This document shows, in pieces, positions 16,063-23,931 of a stretch of DNA of 34,511 nt (the stretch's first letter is position 1; each line of letters opens with the position of its first letter). The stretch spans positions 1-34,511 of the forward strand of contig JAFGBY010000057.1 in NCBI GenBank assembly GCA_016932915.1, read 5' to 3'. The position numbers and the translations under genes were made by a program. Source of the stretch: Acidobacteriota bacterium (GTDB lineage: Bacteria; Acidobacteriota; DATKUA01; JAFGBY01). The notes beneath the pieces are model-generated. The model ran no database searches. It was not told where the DNA came from and saw only the letters and a program-made list of their open reading frames with translations.

Positions 16063-16765
16063 CCCTATAAAGATTGTAATTATATCAATTATTATTTTAT
16101 GTTTTTGCGGGAGTACTTTACTTGCGGAGAAGGGGAAAAATTATATCTACCGTACTAAGGACGGTAAACTTCTTCTGACTGACCGGCCGCATAGTTCTGA
16201 ATACGCCCAGCTTCTTAAAACATTTGAATCAAGGAAAGAACAGTTCTATACGCAGTATGGAAATTACTATCACGAGAAATATGATTCTCTAGTAAGGAAA
16301 TATTCAAATAGGAACGGTCTTGATCCCGACCTCGTGCACGCTGTCATTCAGGTGGAATCAGGGTATGATTATACTGCCGTTTCACCTGCCGGGGCTAAAG
16401 GGCTTATGCAACTTGTGGATTCTACTGCCGATTCGCTTGGGGTCCAGAACGTCTACAGCCCGGAGGAAAACATTCGTGGTGGTACAGAGTACTTGTCGAA
16501 GATGCTCTCGCGCTATAACGGTAACCTGACTTTAGCTCTTGCCGCTTACAATGCTGGACCGACTAATGTTGATAGATATAAAGGTGTTCCTCCGTTTTCA
16601 GAGACCAAGAGATATATTCAGAAGATCAGGAATATTCTAGGTGGCAGAGAAATATCGACCTCAAATTATAAAACTGTTCCGTTAAAAGACAAACCTGCGC
16701 CAAAACTACAATTGGAAAAACGGGATGGTAAATACGTAATAGTTTCAAAACCTGTACGTAAATAA
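16034..16765 (+). CDS. Lytic transglycosylase (SLT domain) with DUF4124-like N-terminus
   Basis: Cuts peptidoglycan glycan strands, in the periplasm. 243 residues. A signal/anchor segment (about 12-31) is followed by a DUF4124-like stretch (YIYRTKDGKLLLTDRP) and an SLT domain (about 85-190) with the catalytic Glu108 in IQVESGYD, the SPAGAKGLMQL block and AAYNAGP. The start is a TTG at 16034 with GGAG 7 bases upstream, and the gene overlaps the end of alaS by 29 bases. No in-frame ATG is available before the domain, so this rare start is well supported. The short C-terminal tail ends in KPVRK. Confidence 0.93.
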   Translation: MKRKLKEPHSPIKIVIISIIILCFCGSTLLAEKGKNYIYRTKDGKLLLTDRPHSSEYAQLLKTFESRKEQFYTQYGNYYHEKYDSLVRKYSNRNGLDPDLVHAVIQVESGYDYTAVSPAGAKGLMQLVDSTADSLGVQNVYSPEENIRGGTEYLSKMLSRYNGNLTLALAAYNAGPTNVDRYKGVPPFSETKRYIQKIRNILGGREISTSNYKTVPLKDKPAPKLQLEKRDGKYVIVSKPVRK

Positions 16766-16869
16766 TTTTCTCTCTTTTATCAAATCATCTTCTTTTTTGA
16801 AATATATGAAGTTATATGTCCCACTATAGTTATTAATATAAATAGTTGCTAATTAATACAGTATAATAG

Positions 16870-16898
16870 TTGAACTAATTCATCAATTGATATATATT
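16870..16898 (+). promoter_or_regulatory. Sigma-70-type promoter for the V4R-like array
   Basis: TTGAAC (16870-16875), a 17-base spacer, then TATATT (16893-16898). It would start transcription near 16905, about 45 bases before the first V4R-like ATG. Confidence 0.5.
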
Positions 16899-16949
16899 GT
16901 ATTATGTATTGGGGCGAAAAATATTTTTAAAATTAATAGGAGAAGTGTC

Positions 16950-17471
16950 ATGGAATATCAGGCAAAAAATCCGAACGCAAAAGTTATCGGTGGGTCAATA
17001 TTGGCTTTTCTAGCTTCGTTGACCAATAGAGAACTTGGGCTTAAATACCTTGAAAAACATGGTATCACTGATGTTAAAGCTGATGGCTGGTACTCACACC
17101 AGGCATTACTTTCAGCGGAAAAAGACCTTGTGGACGCTATCGGTGTTCCAACTGCCCTTGAGGGAGTGGGAGAAAAAATACCTGATAATGCAAAAATGCC
17201 GGAATGGAAAGACATATATGAAGTCTTTGAGAATTGGACTAATGTTTATATGAACAATCACCAGGGAGATAATGAATCCTATTTTAAAGTGATTGATAAG
17301 ACAGAACACTCAATCAAAATAGAGACTAATAATGCATACTCTTGTGCATTTGACAGAGGGCTTTTCAGGGCCGTAGCAAGAAAATTTTTCCCCACAGCGA
17401 AAGTTACTGAAACGGGGAATAAATGCCGAGCAAAGGGCGATAACATTTGTGTATACCATATCGTCTGGTAA
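16950..17471 (+). CDS. V4R-like protein, array copy 1
   Basis: 173 residues, soluble. The ORF track starts upstream at 16887, but AGGAGA (16938-16943) and alignment with the paralogues fix the start at 16950. The N-terminal half (about 10-80) is helical: GGSILAFLASL, ELGLKYLEKHGI, then a WYSHQA block and KDLVDAIGVP. The C-terminal half resembles the end of V4R domains: ETNNAYSCAFDRG (C132) and KCRAKGDNICVYHIVW (C159, C167). V4R domains bind hydrophobic or metal-linked ligands; a sensing or carrier role is inferred. It has no output domain, so it would need a partner. First of four tandem copies. Confidence 0.75.
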   Translation: MEYQAKNPNAKVIGGSILAFLASLTNRELGLKYLEKHGITDVKADGWYSHQALLSAEKDLVDAIGVPTALEGVGEKIPDNAKMPEWKDIYEVFENWTNVYMNNHQGDNESYFKVIDKTEHSIKIETNNAYSCAFDRGLFRAVARKFFPTAKVTETGNKCRAKGDNICVYHIVW

Positions 17472-17577
17472 GTTTAGATTTATACTATTTGTTGAGTGAT
17501 TAGTGAGGATGCAATGTGTAAGCGGAATAATATCTTATTTACGAATTTATATTGCAATCAAGAAAGACACTCAGTAA

Positions 17578-18120
17578 ATGGAGTTTAAATCAAAGAATCC
17601 TGATGTAAAAGTTTCCGGTGGCGCGATACTCGCGTTTCTCGATGCTCTCAATAATCGTGAACTCGGTCTTAAATATCTTGAGAAACATGGAATTCTTAAT
17701 ATCGAGGCAAAGAAATTCTATTCCCAGCAAGCGTTTCTTCTCACACAGAAAGATCTTGCGGAAACAATGGGTGTAGCCATCGCGCTTGAAGCTACCGGTG
17801 CCAATATTCCACTGGAGTTGCCGCCTGAAAAAGCAAAAACTGTTTTTGAAATATTTGAAAATTGGCAAAAGCATTATATGGATAATAATATTGGAGATAC
17901 TGAATCTTACTTCAGGATTATTGAAAGAGGCGAAAATTATCTCTTACTTGAAACCAATAATCCATATCCATGCGACTTTGACCGTGGTTTGATAAAAGCA
18001 TTTGCACATTTTGTTCAACCGGAAGCGAAGGTTGTTAAATGGGGCAGTAAGTGCAGATCACATGGGGATGATGCGTGCACTTATCATATAAGCTGGAAAG
18101 AAGAACTTTCCATGGATTAA
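17578..18120 (+). CDS. V4R-like protein, array copy 2
   Basis: 180 residues. Same layout as copy 1, with the three conserved cysteines (YPCDFDRG, KCRSHGDDAC). It carries a seven-residue C-terminal tail (KEELSMD) after the usual final SW, not found in the other copies. It uses FYSQQA where copy 1 has WYSHQA. The ribosome site is weak (AGAAAG), and I see no promoter or terminator between copies 1 and 2, so it may depend on copy 1's transcript. Otherwise as copy 1. Confidence 0.72.
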   Translation: MEFKSKNPDVKVSGGAILAFLDALNNRELGLKYLEKHGILNIEAKKFYSQQAFLLTQKDLAETMGVAIALEATGANIPLELPPEKAKTVFEIFENWQKHYMDNNIGDTESYFRIIERGENYLLLETNNPYPCDFDRGLIKAFAHFVQPEAKVVKWGSKCRSHGDDACTYHISWKEELSMD

Positions 18121-18221
18121 TTATAATGAATTACGGTATTATATCCGGGATTAGTTCCTGCCGGGCAAAATACAAATAAATGGGGCTTTTTTTGATTTAA
18201 CAAACATTAAAGGAGAAAAAT

Positions 18222-18743
18222 ATGGAATATCAATCTAAAAACTCAAATGTCCAGGTTAGCGGAGGAGCGATTCAGGCTTTTTTGAATTCGCTAAACAATA
18301 AAGAACTTGGTATTAGATACCTGAAGCAACATGGTATTGAAAATCTTGAAGCAAATAAATTTTATTCTCAGCAGGCTTATCTTCTGGCCCAGAAAGACCT
18401 GGTAGCTGCTATTGGAGTTCCGACAGCTCTCGAAGGGGTTGGGGAAAAAATACCGGAACAGCTTCCACCTTCCAACGTTAAAGATGTTTTTGAATTATTC
18501 GAGACATGGATTAATCATTACCGAGCAAATAACCAGGGAGATAATGAGTCTTACATCAGAGTTACTGAGAAGGGTGAAAATTATCTATATCTTGAAACCA
18601 ATAATCCCTATCCATGTGCTTTTGACAGGGGGCTTATCAGGGCTTTTGCACGGAAATTCCATCCTACTGCAAAGGTGACAAAAGTCGGAGATAAATGCCG
18701 CGCAAAAGGTGACGCTGCCTGTACCTATCATATATTCTGGTAG
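18222..18743 (+). CDS. V4R-like protein, array copy 3
   Basis: 173 residues, with a strong AGGAG before its ATG. It is very close to copy 4 by eye, roughly three quarters identical, with long identical blocks such as NVKDVFELFETWINHYRA and RGLIRAFARKFHP. Conserved cysteines are present (YPCAFDRG, KCRAKGDAAC). A perfect 14-bp terminator follows at 18761, so this copy ends a transcript. Role inferred as for copy 1. Confidence 0.75.
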   Translation: MEYQSKNSNVQVSGGAIQAFLNSLNNKELGIRYLKQHGIENLEANKFYSQQAYLLAQKDLVAAIGVPTALEGVGEKIPEQLPPSNVKDVFELFETWINHYRANNQGDNESYIRVTEKGENYLYLETNNPYPCAFDRGLIRAFARKFHPTAKVTKVGDKCRAKGDAACTYHIFW

Positions 18744-18760
18744 AGATAAATATTCTAACG

Positions 18761-18791
18761 AAAAAGGACATACTAATAGTATGTCCTTTTT
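18761..18791 (+). terminator. Intrinsic terminator after V4R-like copy 3
   Basis: AAAAAGGACATACT (18761-18774) pairs perfectly with AGTATGTCCTTTTT (18778-18791) around the loop AAT, ending in a T run. The same ACATAC/GTATGT core is reused in the terminator of copy 4. Confidence 0.9.
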
Positions 18792-18813
18792 ATTTCTAAA
18801 TTTCTTTTGCTAA

Positions 18814-18842
18814 TTGTCAACTGTGACATTATATTATATATA
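18814..18842 (+). promoter_or_regulatory. Sigma-70-type promoter for V4R-like copy 4
   Basis: TTGTCA (18814-18819), 17-base spacer, TATATA (18837-18842). It lies right after the terminator of copy 3, so copy 4 seems to be its own transcription unit. Leader of about 33 bases. Confidence 0.55.
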
Positions 18843-18881
18843 CCGTGGGGCTATATTTTATGTAAATATGGAAGGAAGATT

Positions 18882-19403
18882 ATGGAATATCAATCTAAAA
18901 ACCCAAATGTTCAGGTTGCAGGTGGTGCGGTTCTTGCCTTCGTGAATTCACTCACAAATAAAGAACTTGGTCTCAAATACCTTGCAGCGCATGGCATCAC
19001 GGAGATTCAATCGGACAAGTTATATTCTCAACAAGCTTATCTTGATGCTTTGAAGGATCTGGTTAAGGCTATTGGCGTTCCGGGTGCTTTGGAAGGTGTT
19101 GGAGAAAAAATACCCGATTACCTGCCTCCGATGAACGTAAAGGATGTTTTTGAATTATTTGAAACCTGGATTAACCACTACAGGGCCGCAAACCCCGGCG
19201 ACAATGAATCATATATCAGAGTAACTGATAAAGGGGAAAACTATCTTTATATTGAAACAAATAACCCTGTTGCATGCGCTTTTGACAGAGGGCTTATCAG
19301 AGCTTTTGCTCGGAAGTTCCATCCAAATGCTAAAGTAACCAGTAATGGTGATATGTGCCGAGCCAAAGGAGATGCAGCCTGTTTATACCATGTGTTCTGG
19401 TAG
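18882..19403 (+). CDS. V4R-like protein, array copy 4
   Basis: 173 residues. The ORF track opens at 18807; the start at 18882 is set by GGAAG nearby and by an N-terminus nearly identical to copy 3 (MEYQSKNPNVQV). Cysteines are kept in CAFDRG and MCRAKGDAAC, but the preceding YP of the other copies is VA here. It has its own promoter and terminator. Nearest relative is copy 3, so the 3/4 duplication is the most recent in the array. Confidence 0.75.
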   Translation: MEYQSKNPNVQVAGGAVLAFVNSLTNKELGLKYLAAHGITEIQSDKLYSQQAYLDALKDLVKAIGVPGALEGVGEKIPDYLPPMNVKDVFELFETWINHYRAANPGDNESYIRVTDKGENYLYIETNNPVACAFDRGLIRAFARKFHPNAKVTSNGDMCRAKGDAACLYHVFW

Positions 19404-19440
19404 AGTAGGTATTACTTATTAATCTGCCCCACGCATAAGC

Positions 19441-19470
19441 AGGGAACATACTTTTGTATGTTCCTTTTTT
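19441..19470 (+). terminator. Intrinsic terminator after V4R-like copy 4
   Basis: GGAACATAC (19443-19451) pairs with GTATGTTCC (19456-19464) around TTTT, followed by six T. The stem resembles that of the copy 3 terminator, which suggests that gene and terminator were duplicated together. Confidence 0.88.
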
Positions 19471-19487
19471 ATTTTATTGATTTATGG

Positions 19488-20459
19488 TTATTTAAGATCC
19501 CTTCCTTTTCCTGAATCAGTGATTGCTACAAGTTCATCCGGATAAGGATGGATATATGATTGTTCAAGAAGGTATTTGTTATCAAAGCGGATAGCCCATA
19601 CTTTGAGGATATGTATCAGAACACTCAATGGAATCCGTTCGTCTCGGTACTGTTCAATGAGGGATAAAAAATACTGTTTTTCATCCGCAGCCAGTTCTTT
19701 TTTCATTCCACCCATAGCATGCTCAAGAACATTGATATGTGAATTGAATCTCGCTGCTTTTATCAACGCGGTTTTTAATAAAGAATGATAATCTTTAAAG
19801 ATTTTTTCCACGGGTGTCTCCGGGTAGCTTGCGATTATCCTGCCCATTTCACGCATACTTGATTGATTATAAGCCATCAGAAGAAGTTTATTTGATGAAT
19901 GAAATTCCATCAGCTCGTTGATTTTTCCTGAGCCTGAGATTTTCCTGAATCTTGCCAATGTGAAAAGCCCTGTAAGAAAGTGCTCTCTTAGTGTGAAGTT
20001 TTTCAATCTGCCTTCATCCTCTATCGCTGCTCCGATAAAATATTTTAAAACTGCACCGCCGAAAAACCCGGGCGCTTTAAAAGCTGCTGCGTTTTTCGAA
20101 AATCCGTAGTAGCTCCTGACGTTTGCAATGCCGCATGACGGGGATCCAAATTTCAGTATAAATCCGTCCACATCTTGTATCGATTTAATAAAATTCTCGG
20201 TGAAGCCCTCCATCTCCTGCGTCACATCTCTGCCTGTTGCCGGCTGATAGAGATGGAAATTTTCCTTCTCATAGACGATCCTGATTGGTTCGCGTGGTAC
20301 TCCAAGCCCGATCTCGACCTCCGGGCAGATGGGGCGAAAATCAATGAATTTTTTAAGCTGTTCGATAAATTTATCCGGTATTACCTGCGCGTTATAACGG
20401 CAACGGTCAAAAGTCAGGCATTTACTGATAATTACGGTTGGTTTAGGAAAATCTCTCAT
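19488..20459 (-). CDS. DUF523-DUF1722 protein (YbgA/TudS-related)
   Basis: 323 residues. The N-terminal DUF523 part (about 1-150) has ISKCLTFDRCRYN, RPICPEVEIGLGVPREP and GSPSCG; C14, C45 and C109 match the cluster ligands of the thiouracil desulfurase TudS. The C-terminal DUF1722 part (about 185-310) has the family's RFNSHINVLEHAMGG block and a long helical pattern. The fused architecture is that of E. coli YbgA-like proteins, whose role is not settled; desulfuration of a thio-base is a possibility from TudS only. It faces the V4R-like array and is not part of it. Confidence 0.85.
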   Translation of the reverse strand: MRDFPKPTVIISKCLTFDRCRYNAQVIPDKFIEQLKKFIDFRPICPEVEIGLGVPREPIRIVYEKENFHLYQPATGRDVTQEMEGFTENFIKSIQDVDGFILKFGSPSCGIANVRSYYGFSKNAAAFKAPGFFGGAVLKYFIGAAIEDEGRLKNFTLREHFLTGLFTLARFRKISGSGKINELMEFHSSNKLLLMAYNQSSMREMGRIIASYPETPVEKIFKDYHSLLKTALIKAARFNSHINVLEHAMGGMKKELAADEKQYFLSLIEQYRDERIPLSVLIHILKVWAIRFDNKYLLEQSYIHPYPDELVAITDSGKGRDLK

Positions 20460-20560
20460 AAAACAACTCCGGGATTGGTATTAATATAACATAATTTTTA
20501 AATAAGGTAATTGAGTTTTTAACATGTATATAAACCGATACGGATTGGTTATAACAAAAT

Positions 20561-20580
20561 GGGGAGCTTTTCAGCTCCCC
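20561..20580 (-). terminator. Hairpin after the TauE/SafE gene
   Basis: GGGGAGCT (20561-20568) pairs perfectly with AGCTCCCC (20573-20580) around TTTC. It lies 23 bases past the stop of the permease gene on the minus strand, and the minus-strand read continues ATTTTG, a weak T tract. Confidence 0.65.
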
Positions 20581-20603
20581 TTATAAATTGGAAAAATGCA
20601 CAA

Positions 20604-21482
20604 TTAAAACAAGATTTTTGCGAGCGTCAGAAGTCCGAAAAATACTGTCGCGTAACTTATATACCTTCGTAACATGGATGCCGGCAACACTTTGACTGTC
20701 CAGGCTGATATCGGGACGGATAATATCCCCCCGATGGCCAGCGGCAGGGCGAGCCGCCAATAAGGCAAGCCGTAAGTGACAGCGTAGAGAGCCAGGCCTA
20801 TAATGCATACTATACCTTCAGCCATAGAAGTGATCCCGACGGCTTCTTTTTCCTGTACGCCCATGATAACCTGCCCGCCTGTGAGCAGCGGGCCATATCC
20901 GGCGCCGGATATTCCTTTGTTAAATGCTGCGATACCACCAAGGATGTAAATCTTTTTCCTGCTGTATCCGCCCAGGAATTTCTTTCCGATCATTATAAAG
21001 ACACCCATAGCAAGAAGCATTAACGCTATATAGATTTTTACGATGACCCTGGGTAGACTGATCATCAGGAAAACCGCAAGAACTGTTCCAACTAATGAAA
21101 AAAGAACGATAATCCTTACTATTCTTCGCGCTTCCGTTTTGCTGCCGAGGTCGACATTACCGAGTTTATGATGGAAAAATCCGGCTGACAATCCTGTGAT
21201 AAATTCTGAGAAAAGTATTGCCGGGATGGCATCGATAGCTTGAAAACCCAGGATGATCAGCGTGGGAGTCAATATGGTTCCGTATCCCATTCCGATCGAA
21301 GAGTCGACATATTCTGCTAAAAATGCAATACATACCAGCCAGAGCATCAGGACTTTCGCGTTATGCACCTCTTCGAGGTAGGTAAATCCTTTACTGAAAG
21401 TCAGGTAAATAAGCGCGGCGGCGCTGAGCAGCATGAATGCGACCCATATCCTTTGTATGATTGCTCTTTGTTTTTCGCTCAT
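20604..21482 (-). CDS. TauE/SafE-family membrane permease
   Basis: 292 residues with about eight hydrophobic segments. The SSIGMGYGTILTPTLIILGF stretch and a second half with GAGYGPLLTGGQVIMG are the two glycine-rich repeats of this family, which moves sulfite, sulfoacetate or other organosulfur anions across the inner membrane. The substrate cannot be told here. Start ATG with AGGAGA. The nearest neighbour downstream is the DUF523 protein on the same strand, itself a possible sulfur-handling protein, but 140 bases and a hairpin separate them. Confidence 0.88.
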   Translation of the reverse strand: MSEKQRAIIQRIWVAFMLLSAAALIYLTFSKGFTYLEEVHNAKVLMLWLVCIAFLAEYVDSSIGMGYGTILTPTLIILGFQAIDAIPAILFSEFITGLSAGFFHHKLGNVDLGSKTEARRIVRIIVLFSLVGTVLAVFLMISLPRVIVKIYIALMLLAMGVFIMIGKKFLGGYSRKKIYILGGIAAFNKGISGAGYGPLLTGGQVIMGVQEKEAVGITSMAEGIVCIIGLALYAVTYGLPYWRLALPLAIGGILSVPISAWTVKVLPASMLRRYISYATVFFGLLTLAKILF

Positions 21483-21830
21483 ATTTTTCTCCTGTCGAGG
21501 TTGATTCTGCGCAGGGAAAAATGTAGAGCCTGGTGAGATTCCTAAACGGTATACTCCTCACCTGAGGGGATTATTAGCCAGGATCGGCTGATTCCACTTA
21601 TTGCAGCTGTACCGCTTTTATTTGAGTACAGCGGCGGCAGAAGATAGCCATTCCATATATAACTTCAGTGTATCTATACTAATTCTCGAAATCAGGTATG
21701 CATTGATGAAGGTATCAGAGATGACTGAATTCGTTTTTCCCGCAACAGAATGGTAAAAACTGGTCAAGGCTTTTACCACTTTCAATTTAGGTTTTTAGGA
21801 GTTGCTTGTCAAGCGGCAACTGTTTCTTTT
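21483..21830. other. 348-base gene-free stretch; possible structured leader of the TauE/SafE gene
   Basis: Holds several inverted repeats. GGTGAG (21532-21537) can pair with CTCACC (21557-21562), and the latter can instead join a CCTCA/TGAGG hairpin just beside it, so two folds compete. GCTGTAC/GTACAGC (21606-21612 and 21626-21632) and TGGTAAAA/TTTTACCA (21751-21758 and 21771-21778) are other stems. The region is upstream of the permease gene on the minus strand and downstream of the eRF1-like gene. I do not recognise a known riboswitch class. Confidence 0.45.
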
Positions 21831-22925
21831 TCAGTACCTTAATACAGCGGCGATTCCGCCAATATCGGTAAGCCCCTGTATCCCCTCGGCGAATTCCACT
21901 TTGGCGCTGGTAAGCTCTGCCAGTTCGACTAGCTCTTCCGCAAGGTCGACTTTGAACACGGAATCCGAACCGCAGGCGGGGCATTTTGTGAGGTCTGCTC
22001 CGGCCCATAGGTTTTCGCAGTCCCGGCAACGGGCGCCTTTTGGGCTTGATGATTTGTTTATAAGGATTTCTTCCACGCGTCCGGTCTTCAAGGCTTCCAG
22101 GGTTTTTTCCGCACCCAGCACGGCGAGGCCGTGGCTTTTGTAGCGGGCTTTTATCTTTTTCCAGAGGTCTCGTTCCTCTGCTCTCTCGGCTTCCTCGAAG
22201 AGGCTGTAGGTTTCCTTTTCGATTTCGTTCTCGCCTTTCGAAAGGTCTATCTGCTTCTCGCCGATTACCTTGTCTTTCAGGTGTTTCGGCATCTCATCGA
22301 GTATCAGGCTGATTGTCTCCTTCGTCCCGGCGAGGATTATGCGGGAGAAATCTTCCACTTTCTCAAGTTCGGCGAGGTGGTTTACTATATCTTTAGTATA
22401 GTGTTTCAGTTCCTTGTCTCTGCGCCGTTCGTAGCGCTGTTGGGACCATCCGCCGACCTTTACATGGTTCTTGATGTCGCCGCGGATTTTTTCCTCATCA
22501 GTCATGGAGCCCATACTGACGGAGTAAATCTTCGTGGTCCGGTTATCGGTAGCGATGATAATATATGTCTCATATTCATCCTGCATCATCGCGAGCGGTT
22601 TGATATACGGTGATGAATCCACACGGAAGGCTGTATCGAATTTTAATTCCGGTTTGATAACTTCCAGCAAGTCGATCATCCAGCAGGCTATCAGGCAGAG
22701 CGAGCCGGATTTGTATTTGTGCTTCTCGAAGTAGTTATCGATCAGTTTGCAGTTCTCGGTGAAATGCTCCGCTTCATCCGGCTGTTCCTTCAGGAGCGCC
22801 GATGTCTCTTGCTTCCACTTGTCATAAGCCCTCAGGTATTCCGGACCGGAAAAGTACAACGTCACAAATGACCTCTCCCCGCTGGAAAGACCCGATAATT
22901 TCCGTAAATCAATCTTATCTGACAT
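21831..22925 (-). CDS. Bacterial eRF1/Vms1-like (baeRF) protein with zinc ribbon
   Basis: 364 residues. Residues about 100-215 form a VLRF1-type domain with GGWSQQRYERRRD (158-170); this is the motif in which Vms1/ANKZF1 and release factors place the catalytic glutamine that frees peptide from tRNA. The C-terminal part (about 240-364) is eRF1 domain 3-like: a helix, LKTGRVEEILIN, a zinc ribbon C300-C303-C315-C318 (CRDC...CPAC), and the final GGIAAVLRY that archaeal eRF1 also has. Known: bacterial members are predicted ribosome-rescue or release proteins. Inferred: peptidyl-tRNA cleavage on stalled large subunits. SD AAGGAA. No partner gene is near, and its own terminator is unclear. Confidence 0.85.
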   Translation of the reverse strand: MSDKIDLRKLSGLSSGERSFVTLYFSGPEYLRAYDKWKQETSALLKEQPDEAEHFTENCKLIDNYFEKHKYKSGSLCLIACWMIDLLEVIKPELKFDTAFRVDSSPYIKPLAMMQDEYETYIIIATDNRTTKIYSVSMGSMTDEEKIRGDIKNHVKVGGWSQQRYERRRDKELKHYTKDIVNHLAELEKVEDFSRIILAGTKETISLILDEMPKHLKDKVIGEKQIDLSKGENEIEKETYSLFEEAERAEERDLWKKIKARYKSHGLAVLGAEKTLEALKTGRVEEILINKSSSPKGARCRDCENLWAGADLTKCPACGSDSVFKVDLAEELVELAELTSAKVEFAEGIQGLTDIGGIAAVLRY

Positions 22926-23080
22926 TATTATTCCTTATTTTCTTAGAACCTTAACAGAGAATTTGTTCAAATTCTAATGAAACTGGAAGATTTCCCTTTT
23001 TTATTTAATGTTTTCGACGTTGTTATAGGGAATACCTTTATGTTTTCTTCGTTGTACATTCCTAAAATAGGAGAAAAGAG

Positions 23081-23827
23081 ATGATAAAGATAAGAATGTT
23101 ATTAATTGCAGTGGTGGCCATGGCGCTGGCGGTAAATGTGAGCGCTGAAAGTAATTTTGAATTTGATATTGAAGGCGGATGGGTTTCCTCCGGGTATAAC
23201 GATGTGAGGATACCGAACGAGGGCGGAACGCTGTTCTCGCTTTCCGAGGATTTATCTATAGATTCCAAAGCATATTTCCGCCTCCGGGCGAGTTACTGGC
23301 TGGGCGAGCGGCATGTGATCTCCGCCCTGTACGCACCGCTTTCGTTCGATGCGTATGGAATCCTGCCGGGTGATATCCATTTCAACGGGACCGATTTCCC
23401 GGGTGGTAGCGAGGCGGACGGCTTTTTCATGTTCAATTCATACCGCCTGACTTATCGATATATGATAGTCAAGAACGAGGATATCCAGTTCGGGATCGGC
23501 TTCACGGGTAAGATCAGGGATGCGGAGATCAGCGTTGACGCTGCGGGGCTTTATTCTTCAAAGACGAATGTCGGCTTCGTACCGCTCTTGAATCTCTATC
23601 TCAAATGGAACTGGAGTGAAAATTTCGGCCTTCTTATAGAGGCGGATGCCGCAGCCGCGAAGCAGGGACGCGCGGAGGATGTCCTTACTGCCCTATTCTA
23701 CAAGCTGAATGATAACATGACTCTCAAGGCTGGTTATCGTTTCGTGGAGGGTGGCGCTGATGTAGATGAAGTCTATAACTTCGCCTGGATTCATTACGCA
23801 GCCGCGGGAATAATTTTTAGTTTTTAA
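23081..23827 (+). CDS. Outer-membrane beta-barrel protein
   Basis: 248 residues. A signal peptide (about 1-22, cut after VSA) leads into alternating amphipathic strands through the whole length, typically ten or so, with frequent aromatic ends (YFRLRASYW, YRLTYRYMIV, LYLKWNWS, AGYRFVEGG). The last residue is Phe (IIFSF), the usual outer-membrane insertion signal. Strong AGGAGA before the ATG. A terminator follows at 23881. Substrate or role unknown; it may simply be a porin-like or OmpW-type barrel. Monocistronic. Confidence 0.78.
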   Translation: MIKIRMLLIAVVAMALAVNVSAESNFEFDIEGGWVSSGYNDVRIPNEGGTLFSLSEDLSIDSKAYFRLRASYWLGERHVISALYAPLSFDAYGILPGDIHFNGTDFPGGSEADGFFMFNSYRLTYRYMIVKNEDIQFGIGFTGKIRDAEISVDAAGLYSSKTNVGFVPLLNLYLKWNWSENFGLLIEADAAAAKQGRAEDVLTALFYKLNDNMTLKAGYRFVEGGADVDEVYNFAWIHYAAAGIIFSF

Positions 23828-23880
23828 GGTATTTATAGGCTGAAAAGTAAGACTTCACACTTATCTACCTTTGAAATTAG

Positions 23881-23908
23881 CCCCTTCCTTAGCCAGGAAG
23901 GGGTTTTT
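23881..23908 (+). terminator. Intrinsic terminator after the outer-membrane barrel gene
   Basis: CCCCTTCC (23881-23888) pairs with GGAAGGGG (23896-23903) around a 7-base loop, then a T run. It may also serve the convergent glycosyltransferase gene. Confidence 0.88.
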
Positions 23909-23931
23909 ATTTTATCCGGATTATTTGGCGC

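Noticed and set aside
16846-16867. TTGCTA...TATAAT as the promoter of the V4R-like array
   Set aside because: The spacer is only 10 bases; the TTGAAC/TATATT pair with 17 bases at 16870-16898 is better.
16950-19403. Reading the four tandem genes as a CRISPR, phage or toxin-antitoxin array
   Set aside because: No short repeats with spacers, no nuclease or structural gene; each unit is a full 173-180 residue coding gene with conserved cysteines.
22131-22613. 160-residue plus-strand ORF
   Set aside because: Antisense to the eRF1/Vms1-like gene, whose motifs are clear on the minus strand.
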